This document shows, one piece after another, positions 7,255 through 15,347 of a stretch of 19,009 nucleotides of DNA. Each line of letters opens with the position of its first letter. Position 1 is the first letter of the stretch. The notes below the pieces were generated by a model that saw only the letters and a program-made list of their open reading frames with translations, made no database searches and was not told the DNA's origin. Origin of the DNA: UBA9732 sp963606545 (GTDB taxonomy: Bacteria; Spirochaetota; Spirochaetia; Sphaerochaetales; Sphaerochaetaceae); NCBI GenBank assembly GCA_963606545.1, contig CAVCYP010000035.1, positions 1 to 19,009 of the forward strand, in the 5' to 3' direction. The translations under genes were made by a program, and so were the position numbers.

Positions 7255-8770
7255 TATTAAAAATATTCCAGCAGAAAAATTTAGATTTACCAATTCCCGT
7301 TCTAATAGTGACGAGAAATTTAAGACAAAACAAATTGGTTATTTTGAAGACGCTTGGAACCGCTTCAGAAAGAACAAGAGTTCTATTGTTGCAACAATTA
7401 TTATTGGCATTCTTGTTCTTTATGCTTTGATTGTTCCAATCTTCTGCGAAACTACTTACTCTAAGAGCCTTACAGATACAACCTATTTGACCTATACCAA
7501 ATTGCTTCCAAAAGTAAAATGGTTACAGTGGCTTGGCTGGGATGGCTGTCAGAAGGTAGAACTTACGGACAATAACCTCAATTACTACAGGGCAATTGAA
7601 GAAGAAACTGGCTATGATGTTGTCAGAGAAGTTTATGGTTCTACAGTTTCTGCAGAGGGAAAAACTATTTACACAGCAAAGCTAGATAGCTATACAGCTA
7701 ATGGTTTTATCTACATGACACTTACTCAAGCCCAGTATGATAGCCTTCAGGCTTGGCAGAATGAAACAGGAAAGCAGGTAATTTTCCCTGCCATCAAAAC
7801 CAAGAACGTAAGTGATGCCAACATTTGGTATGAGGCAAATGCTAAGGGCGTTGCAACGCTTGATAAAGATGGAAATTTCAAGAACGTTTACAAAACAAGT
7901 GGAAATGATGGTAACTACAGTTCTTTGAGAATTGAAGGAGACCCAGGTCTTGAAGATTCAGAGGCAAAAGACCGTTACAGATACGCAACTGTTACTGGAG
8001 ACTCTACTTCTGTTTCCTATAAGTGCCGTATCCTTAAGTACACCTATTTTGAATATAGATATGGCTTTGAACCTTGTTTTGTCTTTGGAACAAACTCTCT
8101 TGGACAGGATATTTTTACTCGTCTAGCACAGGGAGCAAGATTCTCCTTCATTTTTGCTATTGCAGTATCCATCATCAACCTTTTTATTGGTTCTTTGTAT
8201 GGTGCAGTAGAAGGCTACTATGGTGGAACGCTTGACCTTGTAATGGAAAGAATTAGCGATATCTTGGTAGACATTCCTTTCATGGTTGTTGCCACTTTGT
8301 TCCAGTTGCACTTGGCAAAGAAGGTAGGTCCCGTTTGGAGCCTGTTGTTTGCCTTTGTTCTAACCGGATGGATTGGAATGGCGTCCCGTGTAAGAATGCA
8401 GTTCTACAGATTTAAAGGACAAGAGTATGTTCTTGCTGCAAGAACTCTTGGTGCAAGTAACGGAAGACTCATGTTCAAGCACATCTTCCCTAACTCTTTA
8501 GGAACTCTCATTACCGGTTCTGTTCTTGTTATTCCTGGAGTTATCTTCAGTGAATCCAGTTTGACTTACCTTGGTATTATCAACCTTGAGAGCTCAACCA
8601 TGACCAGTGTTGGAACCATGCTTGCCAACGGAAAAGATTATCTTGCAACGTATCCGCATATTATCTTCTTCCCTGCATTGTTTATCTCTTTACTTGAGAT
8701 TTCGTTCAACTTGTTTGGTAACGGTCTCAGAGATGCTTTCAACCCAGCACTTAGAGGAGCAGACGAGTAA
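7241..8770 (+). CDS. oppC: Oligopeptide ABC transporter permease OppC with enlarged extracytoplasmic domain
   Basis: 509 aa, against about 300 for ordinary OppC. A cytoplasmic N-terminus (1-46) leads to TM1 (about 47-69). About 210 residues (70-281) follow before FGTNSLGQDIFTRLAQGAR, which matches the FGTDxLGRDxFSR motif ahead of TM2; the usual gap is about 45 residues. The extra segment is Tyr/Asn/Thr-rich and should face the periplasm, where it could contact the unusually large binding protein; this is inference. The EAA loop is at EYVLAARTLGASNGRLMFKH (395-414). About five further helices end near residue 497. The ATG lies inside the end of oppB (14-bp overlap), with GGGAG upstream. The stop overlaps the oppD start by one base (TAATG). 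Confidence 0.93.
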   Translation: MANIDIKNIPAEKFRFTNSRSNSDEKFKTKQIGYFEDAWNRFRKNKSSIVATIIIGILVLYALIVPIFCETTYSKSLTDTTYLTYTKLLPKVKWLQWLGWDGCQKVELTDNNLNYYRAIEEETGYDVVREVYGSTVSAEGKTIYTAKLDSYTANGFIYMTLTQAQYDSLQAWQNETGKQVIFPAIKTKNVSDANIWYEANAKGVATLDKDGNFKNVYKTSGNDGNYSSLRIEGDPGLEDSEAKDRYRYATVTGDSTSVSYKCRILKYTYFEYRYGFEPCFVFGTNSLGQDIFTRLAQGARFSFIFAIAVSIINLFIGSLYGAVEGYYGGTLDLVMERISDILVDIPFMVVATLFQLHLAKKVGPVWSLLFAFVLTGWIGMASRVRMQFYRFKGQEYVLAARTLGASNGRLMFKHIFPNSLGTLITGSVLVIPGVIFSESSLTYLGIINLESSTMTSVGTMLANGKDYLATYPHIIFFPALFISLLEISFNLFGNGLRDAFNPALRGADE

Positions 8771-10917
8771 TGGCTAACGATAGAGAAAAGAAACTTCAGG
8801 TAAAAGACCTGACTATTTCATTTAAAACAATCAATGGAAAGCTCCAGGCTGTTAGAGATATCTCGTTTGACCTTTACAAGGGCGAGACTCTAGCAATTGT
8901 TGGAGAATCAGGAAGTGGAAAATCGGCTACAAGTAAGACCATTTTGGGAATATCGGCTGGAAACACAATTGTGGAAAGTGGAGAGATCTTGTATGACGGT
9001 AGAGACCTCTTGAAGATTAGTGAGGATGACTTTCATAAGATTCGTGGGGACAAGATTTCCATGGTCTTCCAGGATCCGCTTTCTTCTTTGAACCCAATCA
9101 TGAGAATTGGTAATCAGATTACTGAGGCCATGATTCTCAAGAACAAGGCAAACAGAAAGGAAAGCCACAAGAAGCTTGCTGTAACCTTGGATAAGCTTGA
9201 TGAGGCAATGAAAGCTTCTGGCTGTAGTGAAGATAAAACAAGATTCACTACGTTTAAGAAGATTATCGGGGTGCAGGCAAAGTATGAGGCGCCGTATTCG
9301 CAGGCCTATTCCAGCGCGGTTGCCGGACTTAAGGCTGCAGAGGATATGCTTTTGGCTATAAGCAAGGAAGCGGTTACAAACGCCGTTTCCGAGGCCAAAG
9401 AGGTTGCGGACTACTTTAAGGCTTCCATAGACCGCTTTGTGGTGCGTGATGCTCAGGCTATGGGTTTGGTTTACATGAAGCTGATTAAGACCTCCCATGA
9501 CGCCTCCAAGACCAAGAAGTACAATGACCTTGTTCCAGTGTTGGAAGAGGGCTGTAAGTTGCTTAAGGCGGCCATAGCTGAAGAGGCACCGGATTTCTTT
9601 GCTTTAGGCTGCTGGATTGTGCTTGGCGACAACACTTTGGGCAGCGAAGACAGCAAAGAGCTTAACGAAAAGACCTCAAGTGCTTTCGAGACCTCTTATT
9701 TCCAGGCCTTCATGGCAGATGTCCAGACGGCCCTCGAATACACCTCCAACAAATCTGTAACTGACATGAAAGCTGCACTTGAAGCCCTTGCCGACGTAAA
9801 GCGCAAACTTTCCTCAGACATGCCAGATAAGACCGATGTCGATAAGCTGGTCCGTAGCGTTGCAGACGCAGTTGAAAAGGCAATTGACCCACTTGAGACG
9901 GTTAAGGATAGCTATGCTTACACTTTCAGAGTTAGCCTTAGTAGCGCAGCAAAGACTTATTTTGATGATGTGAAGGGAAACCTTGCGGAAGAAAAGAGAT
10001 TTATCAAGCAGACGGCTAAATATGAGAGACTGGAAGCAAAGGGTAAGGCTCCGGAAGCAAAGGTTGCTCCTCTTTCTTTGGCAGACCTCAAACTGGTTCA
10101 GGGAAACCTTGTAAAGATTCTTACAAACATGCAGGAACAATTTGAAAATAGAATTGAAGCTGTTTCAAAGTTTGACTTTGACAAGAGAAGCCGCTCTTTC
10201 ATTCTTTGGCTCCGTGAAACCGCAATGAACGAGATTAGAGTTGTCACAAAGTCAATGGCAAAAGACCGCGCAATCCGAGTCATGGAACAGGTTGGAATTC
10301 CTGAGGCTAGAAAGAGATACAGACAGTATCCGTTTGAGTTCTCCGGTGGTATGAGACAGAGAATTGTTATTGCAATTTCCTTGACAGCTAACCCAGATAT
10401 TCTTATTTGTGATGAGCCTACAACCGCTTTGGACGTTACAATTCAGGCACAGATTCTTGAGCTGATTAACAAACTTAAGAAGGAAAGAAACCTCTCCGTT
10501 ATCTTCATTACTCACGACCTTGGCGTTGTTGCTAACATGGCAGACAGAATTGCCGTTATGTACGCTGGAAAGATTGTTGAGTATGGAACTGCGGATGAAG
10601 TTTTCTACAGTCCTGCTCATCCTTACACTTGGGCACTTTTGGCTTCTATTCCAGATTTGGATAGCAAGGGTAATAAACTTGAATCCATTCCTGGAACTCC
10701 ACCAAACATGATTTATCCTCCAAAGGGAGATGCCTTTGCAGCTAGAAACAAGTATGCAATGGAAATTGACTTTGAAGAACAGCCACCAATGTTCAAGATT
10801 ACAGATACTCACTATGCAGCAACTTGGTTACTGCATCCAAATGCACCGCATGTTGAGATGCCAGAGATTGTAAAAGACCGTATTGAAAGAATGAGCAAGC
10901 GTGGAGGTGAACAATGA
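8770..10917 (+). CDS. oppD: Oligopeptide transporter ATPase OppD with about 360-residue insertion
   Basis: 715 aa, about twice the usual length. A complete ABC ATPase is split by an insertion. Walker A is GESGSGKS (45-52) and the Q-loop Gln is Q101; the signature SGGMRQR begins at 525, Walker B ends with D548-E549, and the H-loop His is H582. Q-loop to signature spans 424 residues here but only 57 in the sister OppF, so about 360 residues (roughly 137-497) interrupt the helical subdomain. The insert is Ala/Lys/Glu-rich, looks alpha-helical, and has no motif I recognise. Base use in the insert's core (about 9260-9890) differs from the flanks: CGC/CGT Arg, GCG, TCC and AGC, where the flanks use mostly AGA. 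All catalytic motifs are intact. The C-terminal region FAARNKYAMEIDF...ATWLLHP lacks the four cysteines of the classic OppD/DppD form, as in Gram-positive AmiE-type proteins. Confidence 0.93.
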   Translation: MANDREKKLQVKDLTISFKTINGKLQAVRDISFDLYKGETLAIVGESGSGKSATSKTILGISAGNTIVESGEILYDGRDLLKISEDDFHKIRGDKISMVFQDPLSSLNPIMRIGNQITEAMILKNKANRKESHKKLAVTLDKLDEAMKASGCSEDKTRFTTFKKIIGVQAKYEAPYSQAYSSAVAGLKAAEDMLLAISKEAVTNAVSEAKEVADYFKASIDRFVVRDAQAMGLVYMKLIKTSHDASKTKKYNDLVPVLEEGCKLLKAAIAEEAPDFFALGCWIVLGDNTLGSEDSKELNEKTSSAFETSYFQAFMADVQTALEYTSNKSVTDMKAALEALADVKRKLSSDMPDKTDVDKLVRSVADAVEKAIDPLETVKDSYAYTFRVSLSSAAKTYFDDVKGNLAEEKRFIKQTAKYERLEAKGKAPEAKVAPLSLADLKLVQGNLVKILTNMQEQFENRIEAVSKFDFDKRSRSFILWLRETAMNEIRVVTKSMAKDRAIRVMEQVGIPEARKRYRQYPFEFSGGMRQRIVIAISLTANPDILICDEPTTALDVTIQAQILELINKLKKERNLSVIFITHDLGVVANMADRIAVMYAGKIVEYGTADEVFYSPAHPYTWALLASIPDLDSKGNKLESIPGTPPNMIYPPKGDAFAARNKYAMEIDFEEQPPMFKITDTHYAATWLLHPNAPHVEMPEIVKDRIERMSKRGGEQ

Positions 10918-11990
10918 ACCAAGACAACAAAGAAGTCTTACTTAAAGTTGAAAACTTGTGCCAGTACTTCAAGCTTGACCGTCATACCGTCAACAAGGCT
11001 GTAGATAACGTAAGCTTTGAAATTAACAAAGGTGAAGTCTTTGGTTTGGTAGGTGAGTCCGGTTGTGGAAAAACAACTACCGGAAGATCCATTATCAGAC
11101 TCTACGACTGCACAAGCGGAAGTGTCTATTTCAAGGGACAGAGAATTTGTGCTGGTCTTAAGTCCTACAAGGATGCTATTGCAGCTGCAAAGACAGAAAA
11201 AAAGACCTGCAAAGATGCTGCAAGACTTGCAGAATTAGACAAGATTATTGCTGACAACAAGGCTGAAATGGCAAAGGCTAAAGAAGACCACAAAAACGTG
11301 GATCGTAGCCTATTAAACCAGATTCAGATGATTTTTCAGGACCCTATTGCTTCATTAGACCCTCGTATGACCGTCAGAGACATCATTGCTGAAGGTCTTG
11401 TAATCAAGGGGGTTAAGGATAAAGAGTACATTGACCAGAAGGTCTATGAGATGCTTGAGACGGTAGGTCTTGTGAGAGAGCATGCTTCTCGTTATCCTCA
11501 TGAGTTCTCCGGTGGACAGCGTCAGAGAATTGGTATTGCTCGTGCTATTATCATGGAGCCTTCTTTGATTATTGCTGACGAGCCTATCAGTGCTTTGGAT
11601 GTTTCAATTAGAGCACAGGTAATGAATCTTCTTAATGACCTCAGAGAGAAGATGGGTCTTACCATTCTTTTCATTGCTCATGACCTCAGTGTTGTCAAAT
11701 ATTTCTCTGATAGAATTGGTGTTATGTATTATGGAAAAATGGTTGAACTTGCTGAGTCTGATGAACTGTTTAAGCATCCACTTCATCCGTACACAAGGTC
11801 TCTGTTAAGTGCAATTCCTCAGCCTGATCCTAACTATGAGAAGAACAGAAAGAGAATTGTTTATAATCCAATGGCTGACCATGATTACAGAACAGATGCT
11901 CCAACCTTCAGAGAGGTAGAAAAGGGACACTTTGTACTTTGCAATAATGCAGAGTTTGAAAAGTATTCAAAGATTGTTGCTGAAAACTAA
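10914..11990 (+). CDS. oppF: Oligopeptide transporter ATPase OppF
   Basis: 358 aa. It starts in an ATGA overlap with oppD, with GGAGGTG (10902-10908) upstream. Walker A is GESGCGKT (47-54), the Q-loop IFQDP holds Q142, the signature SGGQRQR begins near 199, Walker B is LIIADEP, and the H-loop is FIAHDL. Between Walker A and the Q-loop lies a Lys/Ala-rich helical insert, about residues 83-130 (AAAKTEKKTCKDAARL and following), absent from the shortest family members. The C-terminal part (PQPDPNYEKNRKRIVYNP...DYRTDAPTFREVEKGHFVLCN) resembles the OppF sub-type found in Firmicutes. It works as a heterodimer with OppD to power peptide import. Confidence 0.95.
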   Translation: MNQDNKEVLLKVENLCQYFKLDRHTVNKAVDNVSFEINKGEVFGLVGESGCGKTTTGRSIIRLYDCTSGSVYFKGQRICAGLKSYKDAIAAAKTEKKTCKDAARLAELDKIIADNKAEMAKAKEDHKNVDRSLLNQIQMIFQDPIASLDPRMTVRDIIAEGLVIKGVKDKEYIDQKVYEMLETVGLVREHASRYPHEFSGGQRQRIGIARAIIMEPSLIIADEPISALDVSIRAQVMNLLNDLREKMGLTILFIAHDLSVVKYFSDRIGVMYYGKMVELAESDELFKHPLHPYTRSLLSAIPQPDPNYEKNRKRIVYNPMADHDYRTDAPTFREVEKGHFVLCNNAEFEKYSKIVAEN

Positions 11991-12000
11991 GGAATAAAGA

Positions 12001-13101
12001 ATGAAGCTTTCACAACCAAAATCGGCTAGAACCATAAATACGGCAAGGATAATTGGCGCTATAAGGAAGGAAGATAATCTTTCAAAAGCTGAGCTTAACC
12101 GTATTTTGGGCTTAAACAAACCCTCAATTGGGGAAATTGTCGATTTATTGGTTTCTGAAGGCTTCATTGAAGAAGTTGGTAAGCTTGAAAGTAACAATGG
12201 CCGTAAGGCTACTGCTTTAAAACTTGTCCCTTCTTCCCATTTTGTTCTTTCTGTAGATATTGAAAGTAGAAACACCACTGTTGCTCTATGTGACCTTAAT
12301 GCAAATCCTGTCAGATTTGAGCGTATTCCCACAAAGATAGATGTCAAAGTTGAAGAGTTCTGTGTTGGAATTATCAAAAGCTGTATTAGGGTTATGAAAC
12401 TAGTTTCTGCTGATAAAATCCTTGGCGCCGGAATTACAGTGGCTGGGCGAATCTCAGAAGATTCTGGCACAATTCTTGAATGTCCTTATCTTCCCTGGAA
12501 GAATATTCCTTTGGCTTCAGCTTTCTCTCAGGTTCTTAAGCTTAAGGCCTGTGTGCGCAATTCTACTACTGCTTTAATTTTGGCTGAACGAGTGGCTGCT
12601 TCCCCTGATTTTTTGTCTTCTAGTGGGCCTGTTATGTACCTTAACTGGGGAGATAATGTAAACTTGGCCTTTGTTCAAAATGGCAAAGTTTTTGGAGATT
12701 ATAACGGATTTGGACATATTAAAATGGCACAAACCGGTCTTTGTTGGTGTGGAGAAATTGGTTGTCTTGAAACCATAATATCGGCCTGGGCGTTGTCTAG
12801 TAATAGGGAAGACCACTTGGCTAATTTGTGGCCTAACGTGTCACAAGAAGCTCTTTCTGCTCTTGGAAAAGCGCTTTCTATAGCTGCTAAGGTTACAGGC
12901 TCTACTAAGGTGATAATTGGCGGAGAAGGGTCTACAATCCCAGAATCCTATAAAATTTTCATGGAAAAGTGCTGTCCTGGGCTATCGTTTGAATGTTCTA
13001 AACTTGGCGATAGGGCAAATATGGTAGCAGCTGCTGAAGTGGCTTTGGATGAGTGGCTCTATCTATCTTCTTTACTTGAAGAATTCAAAGCGGTACTTTA
13101 A
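12001..13101 (+). CDS. ROK-family transcriptional regulator (NagC/XylR type)
   Basis: 366 aa. The ATG at 12001 has AAGGA overlapping the oppF stop codon. The N-terminal winged helix lies at about residues 15-65 (LSKAELNRILGLNKPSIGEIVDLL). The ROK domain follows, with the zinc motif GH-x8-CxCGxxGCLE: H239, C248, C250 and C255. Where ROK kinases carry the catalytic Asp in an ND motif, this protein reads RNSTT with Ser188, so it should not phosphorylate sugar. Family regulators bind a sugar or sugar phosphate in the ROK domain and alter DNA binding. Its place 10 bp after oppF suggests cotranscription and possibly control of the locus, perhaps linking peptide import to carbohydrate supply; the regulon is inference. 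Confidence 0.9.
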   Translation: MKLSQPKSARTINTARIIGAIRKEDNLSKAELNRILGLNKPSIGEIVDLLVSEGFIEEVGKLESNNGRKATALKLVPSSHFVLSVDIESRNTTVALCDLNANPVRFERIPTKIDVKVEEFCVGIIKSCIRVMKLVSADKILGAGITVAGRISEDSGTILECPYLPWKNIPLASAFSQVLKLKACVRNSTTALILAERVAASPDFLSSSGPVMYLNWGDNVNLAFVQNGKVFGDYNGFGHIKMAQTGLCWCGEIGCLETIISAWALSSNREDHLANLWPNVSQEALSALGKALSIAAKVTGSTKVIIGGEGSTIPESYKIFMEKCCPGLSFECSKLGDRANMVAAAEVALDEWLYLSSLLEEFKAVL

Positions 13102-13187
13102 TCTCTTTATTGCTTTTTTAACTTGCCTCCTAGCGTAGTTTTTATTAACTTTGACGTTGAGTTTTAATGTTGAATTTGGAGGTTAAC

Positions 13188-15047
13188 ATGGAACGCAAAC
13201 AGTTTAAAACGGAAGTATCGGAGCTACTACATCTGATAATCCATTCGTTATATTCGCATAAAGAAATCTTCCTTAGAGAGCTTATCTCTAACGCCTCAGA
13301 TGCCTTGGATAAGTTAAAGTACAAGACTTTGGTTGAAGGCAATGCTCCAGAGGGCGAGCTTAGGATTGACCTTTCTTTCACAGAGGGCGACAAGAGAACC
13401 CTTACAATTTCAGATAACGGTATTGGAATGAGCCATGATGAGCTCAATGAAGATTTGGGCACTATTGCACGTTCTGGCACCAAACACTTCATTTCTAATC
13501 TTACAGATGAGCAGCGCAAAGACAGCAACCTCATTGGTCAGTTTGGTGTAGGCTTCTATTCTGCCTTCATGGTAGCAGACAAGGTTGAGGTAACTTCAAA
13601 GGCCTTTGGTTGCGACCAAGCCTACAAGTGGTCCAGCGACGGCAAGGAAAAGTACACAATTGAAGAAGCGGAACGTGAAACTTGTGGAACAACAATTGTC
13701 CTTTATCTAAACGATGAAGGCAAAGAATATGCAAACCGTTGGCAACTTGAGAATCTTGTAAAACAGTACAGTGATCACATTGCTTATCCTATCTATCTTG
13801 CTTACGACCAGAACACCTACGACGATAAATACAACGTCACAGGCACTGAGCACAAGGTTGAGAAAATCAACAGCGCCGCAGCTCTTTGGGCAAGAAGCAA
13901 GAGCTCTCTAAAAGAAGAGGATTACAACGATTTTTATAAGAACAACTATTATGACTCTGAGAACCCACTTTTCTACATTCATACCAAGGCAGAAGGTGCC
14001 ACAGAGTACACCACCTTGTTCTATATCCCTGCAAAGGCTCCTTTTGATATGTATCAGGCAGACTACAAGCCAGGCGTGAAGCTCTATGTCAAGCGAGTCT
14101 ACATCACAGACGACGAGAAGGAACTCCTTCCTACCTATCTACGTTTTGTCCGTGGTGTAATTGATAGCGAAGACCTGCCACTGAACGTATCAAGAGAGAT
14201 CCTTCAGCAGAATAAGGTCATGATGACCATTAGAAATGCTTCTGTGAAAAAACTCTTGAGCGAATTTAAGAAGATTTCTGAACAGAATCCTGAGCTCTAT
14301 ACAAAGTTTATTGACCAGTATAACCGCCCTTTGAAGGAAGGTCTTTATCAAGACTACACCAACAGAGATGAACTTCTTGAACTGGTTCGTTTCAAGAGTA
14401 CAGCAGTAGAAGGTTACACTTCCTTCAAAGCCTACAAGGAAAGAATGCAGGCAGACCAGAAGAGCATCTATTACATCACTGGCTCTGACGAGAATACCCT
14501 GCGCAACTCTCCACTTCTTGCTTCCTACAAGGAAAAGGGCCTTGAAGTCCTCCTCATGACAGACAACATTGACGACATTGTCATCTCTTCCGTTGGCAAG
14601 TATGCCGATGTTCCTCTTAAAGCCATCAACAAGAGTGGCGCAATGGACGACTTCCAGACTGAAGACGAAAAGAAGAAGGTCCAGGAAGAGAGCGCTAGCA
14701 TTGTAGAAAAGCTCAAAAAAGCTCTAGGAGACCGCGTCAAGGACGTAATTGTCTCCTCCAGACTTTCAGACGTTTCAGCTGTTGTGGTCACTGACGACAA
14801 TGACCCGTCCGTCCAAATGCAGCAAATCCTCAAGGCAATGGGTCAGTCTGATTACGAAGGTACCGCTCCAATTCTTGAGGTCAATGCTTCCGATGCTTTT
14901 GTTAAGCGCATTATTGCTTCTTCTGATGAGACCTTTGTCTCTGACGCTGCCAGCGTTCTTTTGGACCAGGCGCTTCTCTCTGAAGGTGTCATGCCAAAGG
15001 ATCCTGCCGGCTTCACCAAGAAGCTACACAGTCTGTTGATTGTTTGA
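13188..15047 (+). CDS. htpG: Chaperone HtpG (bacterial Hsp90)
   Basis: 619 aa from ATG 13188, preferred over an in-frame ATG at 13167 because GGAGG (13178-13182) sits 5 nt before it and MERKQFKTEVSELLHLIIHSLY is the standard HtpG beginning. The GHKL ATPase N-domain shows ELISNASDALDKL (E31, N35, D38), SDNGIGM (75-81), SGTKHF (96-101) and GQFGVGF (117-123). The middle domain has LPLNVSREILQQNK with the Arg that contacts the ATP gamma-phosphate, and the C-terminal dimerisation domain is complete. It is an ATP-dependent cytosolic chaperone. The gap from the ROK gene (13102-13187) shows no CIRCE element and no clear promoter, only a weak TTGACG at 13151. Confidence 0.97.
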   Translation: MERKQFKTEVSELLHLIIHSLYSHKEIFLRELISNASDALDKLKYKTLVEGNAPEGELRIDLSFTEGDKRTLTISDNGIGMSHDELNEDLGTIARSGTKHFISNLTDEQRKDSNLIGQFGVGFYSAFMVADKVEVTSKAFGCDQAYKWSSDGKEKYTIEEAERETCGTTIVLYLNDEGKEYANRWQLENLVKQYSDHIAYPIYLAYDQNTYDDKYNVTGTEHKVEKINSAAALWARSKSSLKEEDYNDFYKNNYYDSENPLFYIHTKAEGATEYTTLFYIPAKAPFDMYQADYKPGVKLYVKRVYITDDEKELLPTYLRFVRGVIDSEDLPLNVSREILQQNKVMMTIRNASVKKLLSEFKKISEQNPELYTKFIDQYNRPLKEGLYQDYTNRDELLELVRFKSTAVEGYTSFKAYKERMQADQKSIYYITGSDENTLRNSPLLASYKEKGLEVLLMTDNIDDIVISSVGKYADVPLKAINKSGAMDDFQTEDEKKKVQEESASIVEKLKKALGDRVKDVIVSSRLSDVSAVVVTDDNDPSVQMQQILKAMGQSDYEGTAPILEVNASDAFVKRIIASSDETFVSDAASVLLDQALLSEGVMPKDPAGFTKKLHSLLIV

Positions 15048-15053
15048 TTTGTA

Positions 15054-15102
15054 ACAAATATGCAGTTTTTGTTGGAATTTTGTTCAAAAATAGCATATTT
15101 GT
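15054..15102. repeat. Long AT-rich hairpin right after htpG
   Basis: ACAAATATGC (15054-15063) is a perfect complement of GCATATTTGT (15093-15102), and TTTTTG (15066-15071) pairs with CAAAAA (15085-15090). With the G-U between them this makes an almost continuous 17-pair stem with one mismatch and a 13-nt loop. It begins 6 bp after the htpG stop. An A-tract, not a T-tract, follows on the plus strand, so a role in mRNA 3'-end stability is more likely than simple termination. Confidence 0.6.
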
Positions 15103-15144
15103 GAAAAAAAATACGATTTAGGCTTCCAATTTTGTATTTTTGAG

Positions 15145-15153
15145 TGATAATAT
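15145..15153 (+). promoter_or_regulatory. Possible extended -10 upstream of the 15182 hairpin
   Basis: TGATAATAT fits an extended -10 (TGnTATAAT type). A transcript from about 15160 ending at the T-tract at 15229 would be about 70 nt and dominated by one hairpin. No good -35 is visible. It may be chance in AT-rich sequence. Confidence 0.2.
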
Positions 15154-15181
15154 TTATTAAAAGAGCACAAAATGCTTAGGG

Positions 15182-15229
15182 GCTAGGCTAGTTTTCTCTC
15201 CCATTCAACCTACTGGCCTAGCTTTTTTT
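15182..15229 (+). terminator. Intrinsic terminator with 21-nt loop, downstream of htpG
   Basis: GCTAGGCTAG (15182-15191) pairs with CTGGCCTAGC (15213-15222) over 10 positions, one of them G-U, followed by TTTTTTT (15223-15229). Outer CACAAAA (15166-15172) can also pair with TTTTGTG (15226-15232). It ends either the htpG transcript with a 180-nt trailer or a short independent RNA. Confidence 0.7.
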
Positions 15230-15240
15230 GTGTTTTCTGC

Positions 15241-15331
15241 GGAATTTGGGCGCATAACGGCGTCAGTTCACTCGGGCCGTACATCTATGTACTGTCCCTC
15301 GTTCCTATCCTTGTTCTGCATCCCAAATTCC
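15241..15331. repeat. Palindromic intergenic repeat element, full copy
   Basis: The termini GGAATTTGGG (15241-15250) and CCCAAATTCC (15322-15331) are perfect inverted repeats. The centre is a perfect dyad, GTACAT-CT-ATGTAC (15279-15292), flanked by GGG and CCC. The arms between are only partly complementary. Bases 15245-15286 recur at 15348-15389 with one mismatch. It is much more GC-rich than its surroundings and has no coding signal, consistent with a dispersed REP/MITE-like element. Confidence 0.65.
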
Positions 15332-15347
15332 TTGAAAACTTCTGATT

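Noticed and set aside
8908..9498. 196-residue open reading frame on the opposite strand of oppD
   Set aside because: It is a shadow of a strongly coding gene, with no family signature or ribosome-binding site.
9178..10260. Intein or inserted mobile gene within oppD
   Set aside because: There are no Cys/Ser N-terminal splice junction, C-terminal HN, or homing endonuclease motifs, and the insert sits in a helical subdomain rather than at an active-site motif.
13087..13120. AAAGC/GCTTT with T-tract after the ROK gene as a terminator
   Set aside because: The stem is only about 5 bp with a loop of more than 20 nt, too weak to call.
13151..13180. TTGACG as htpG -35 box and a possible heat-shock (CIRCE) element
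   Set aside because: No -10 match occurs at 16-18 nt spacing, and no TTAGCACTC/GAGTGCTAA dyad is present.
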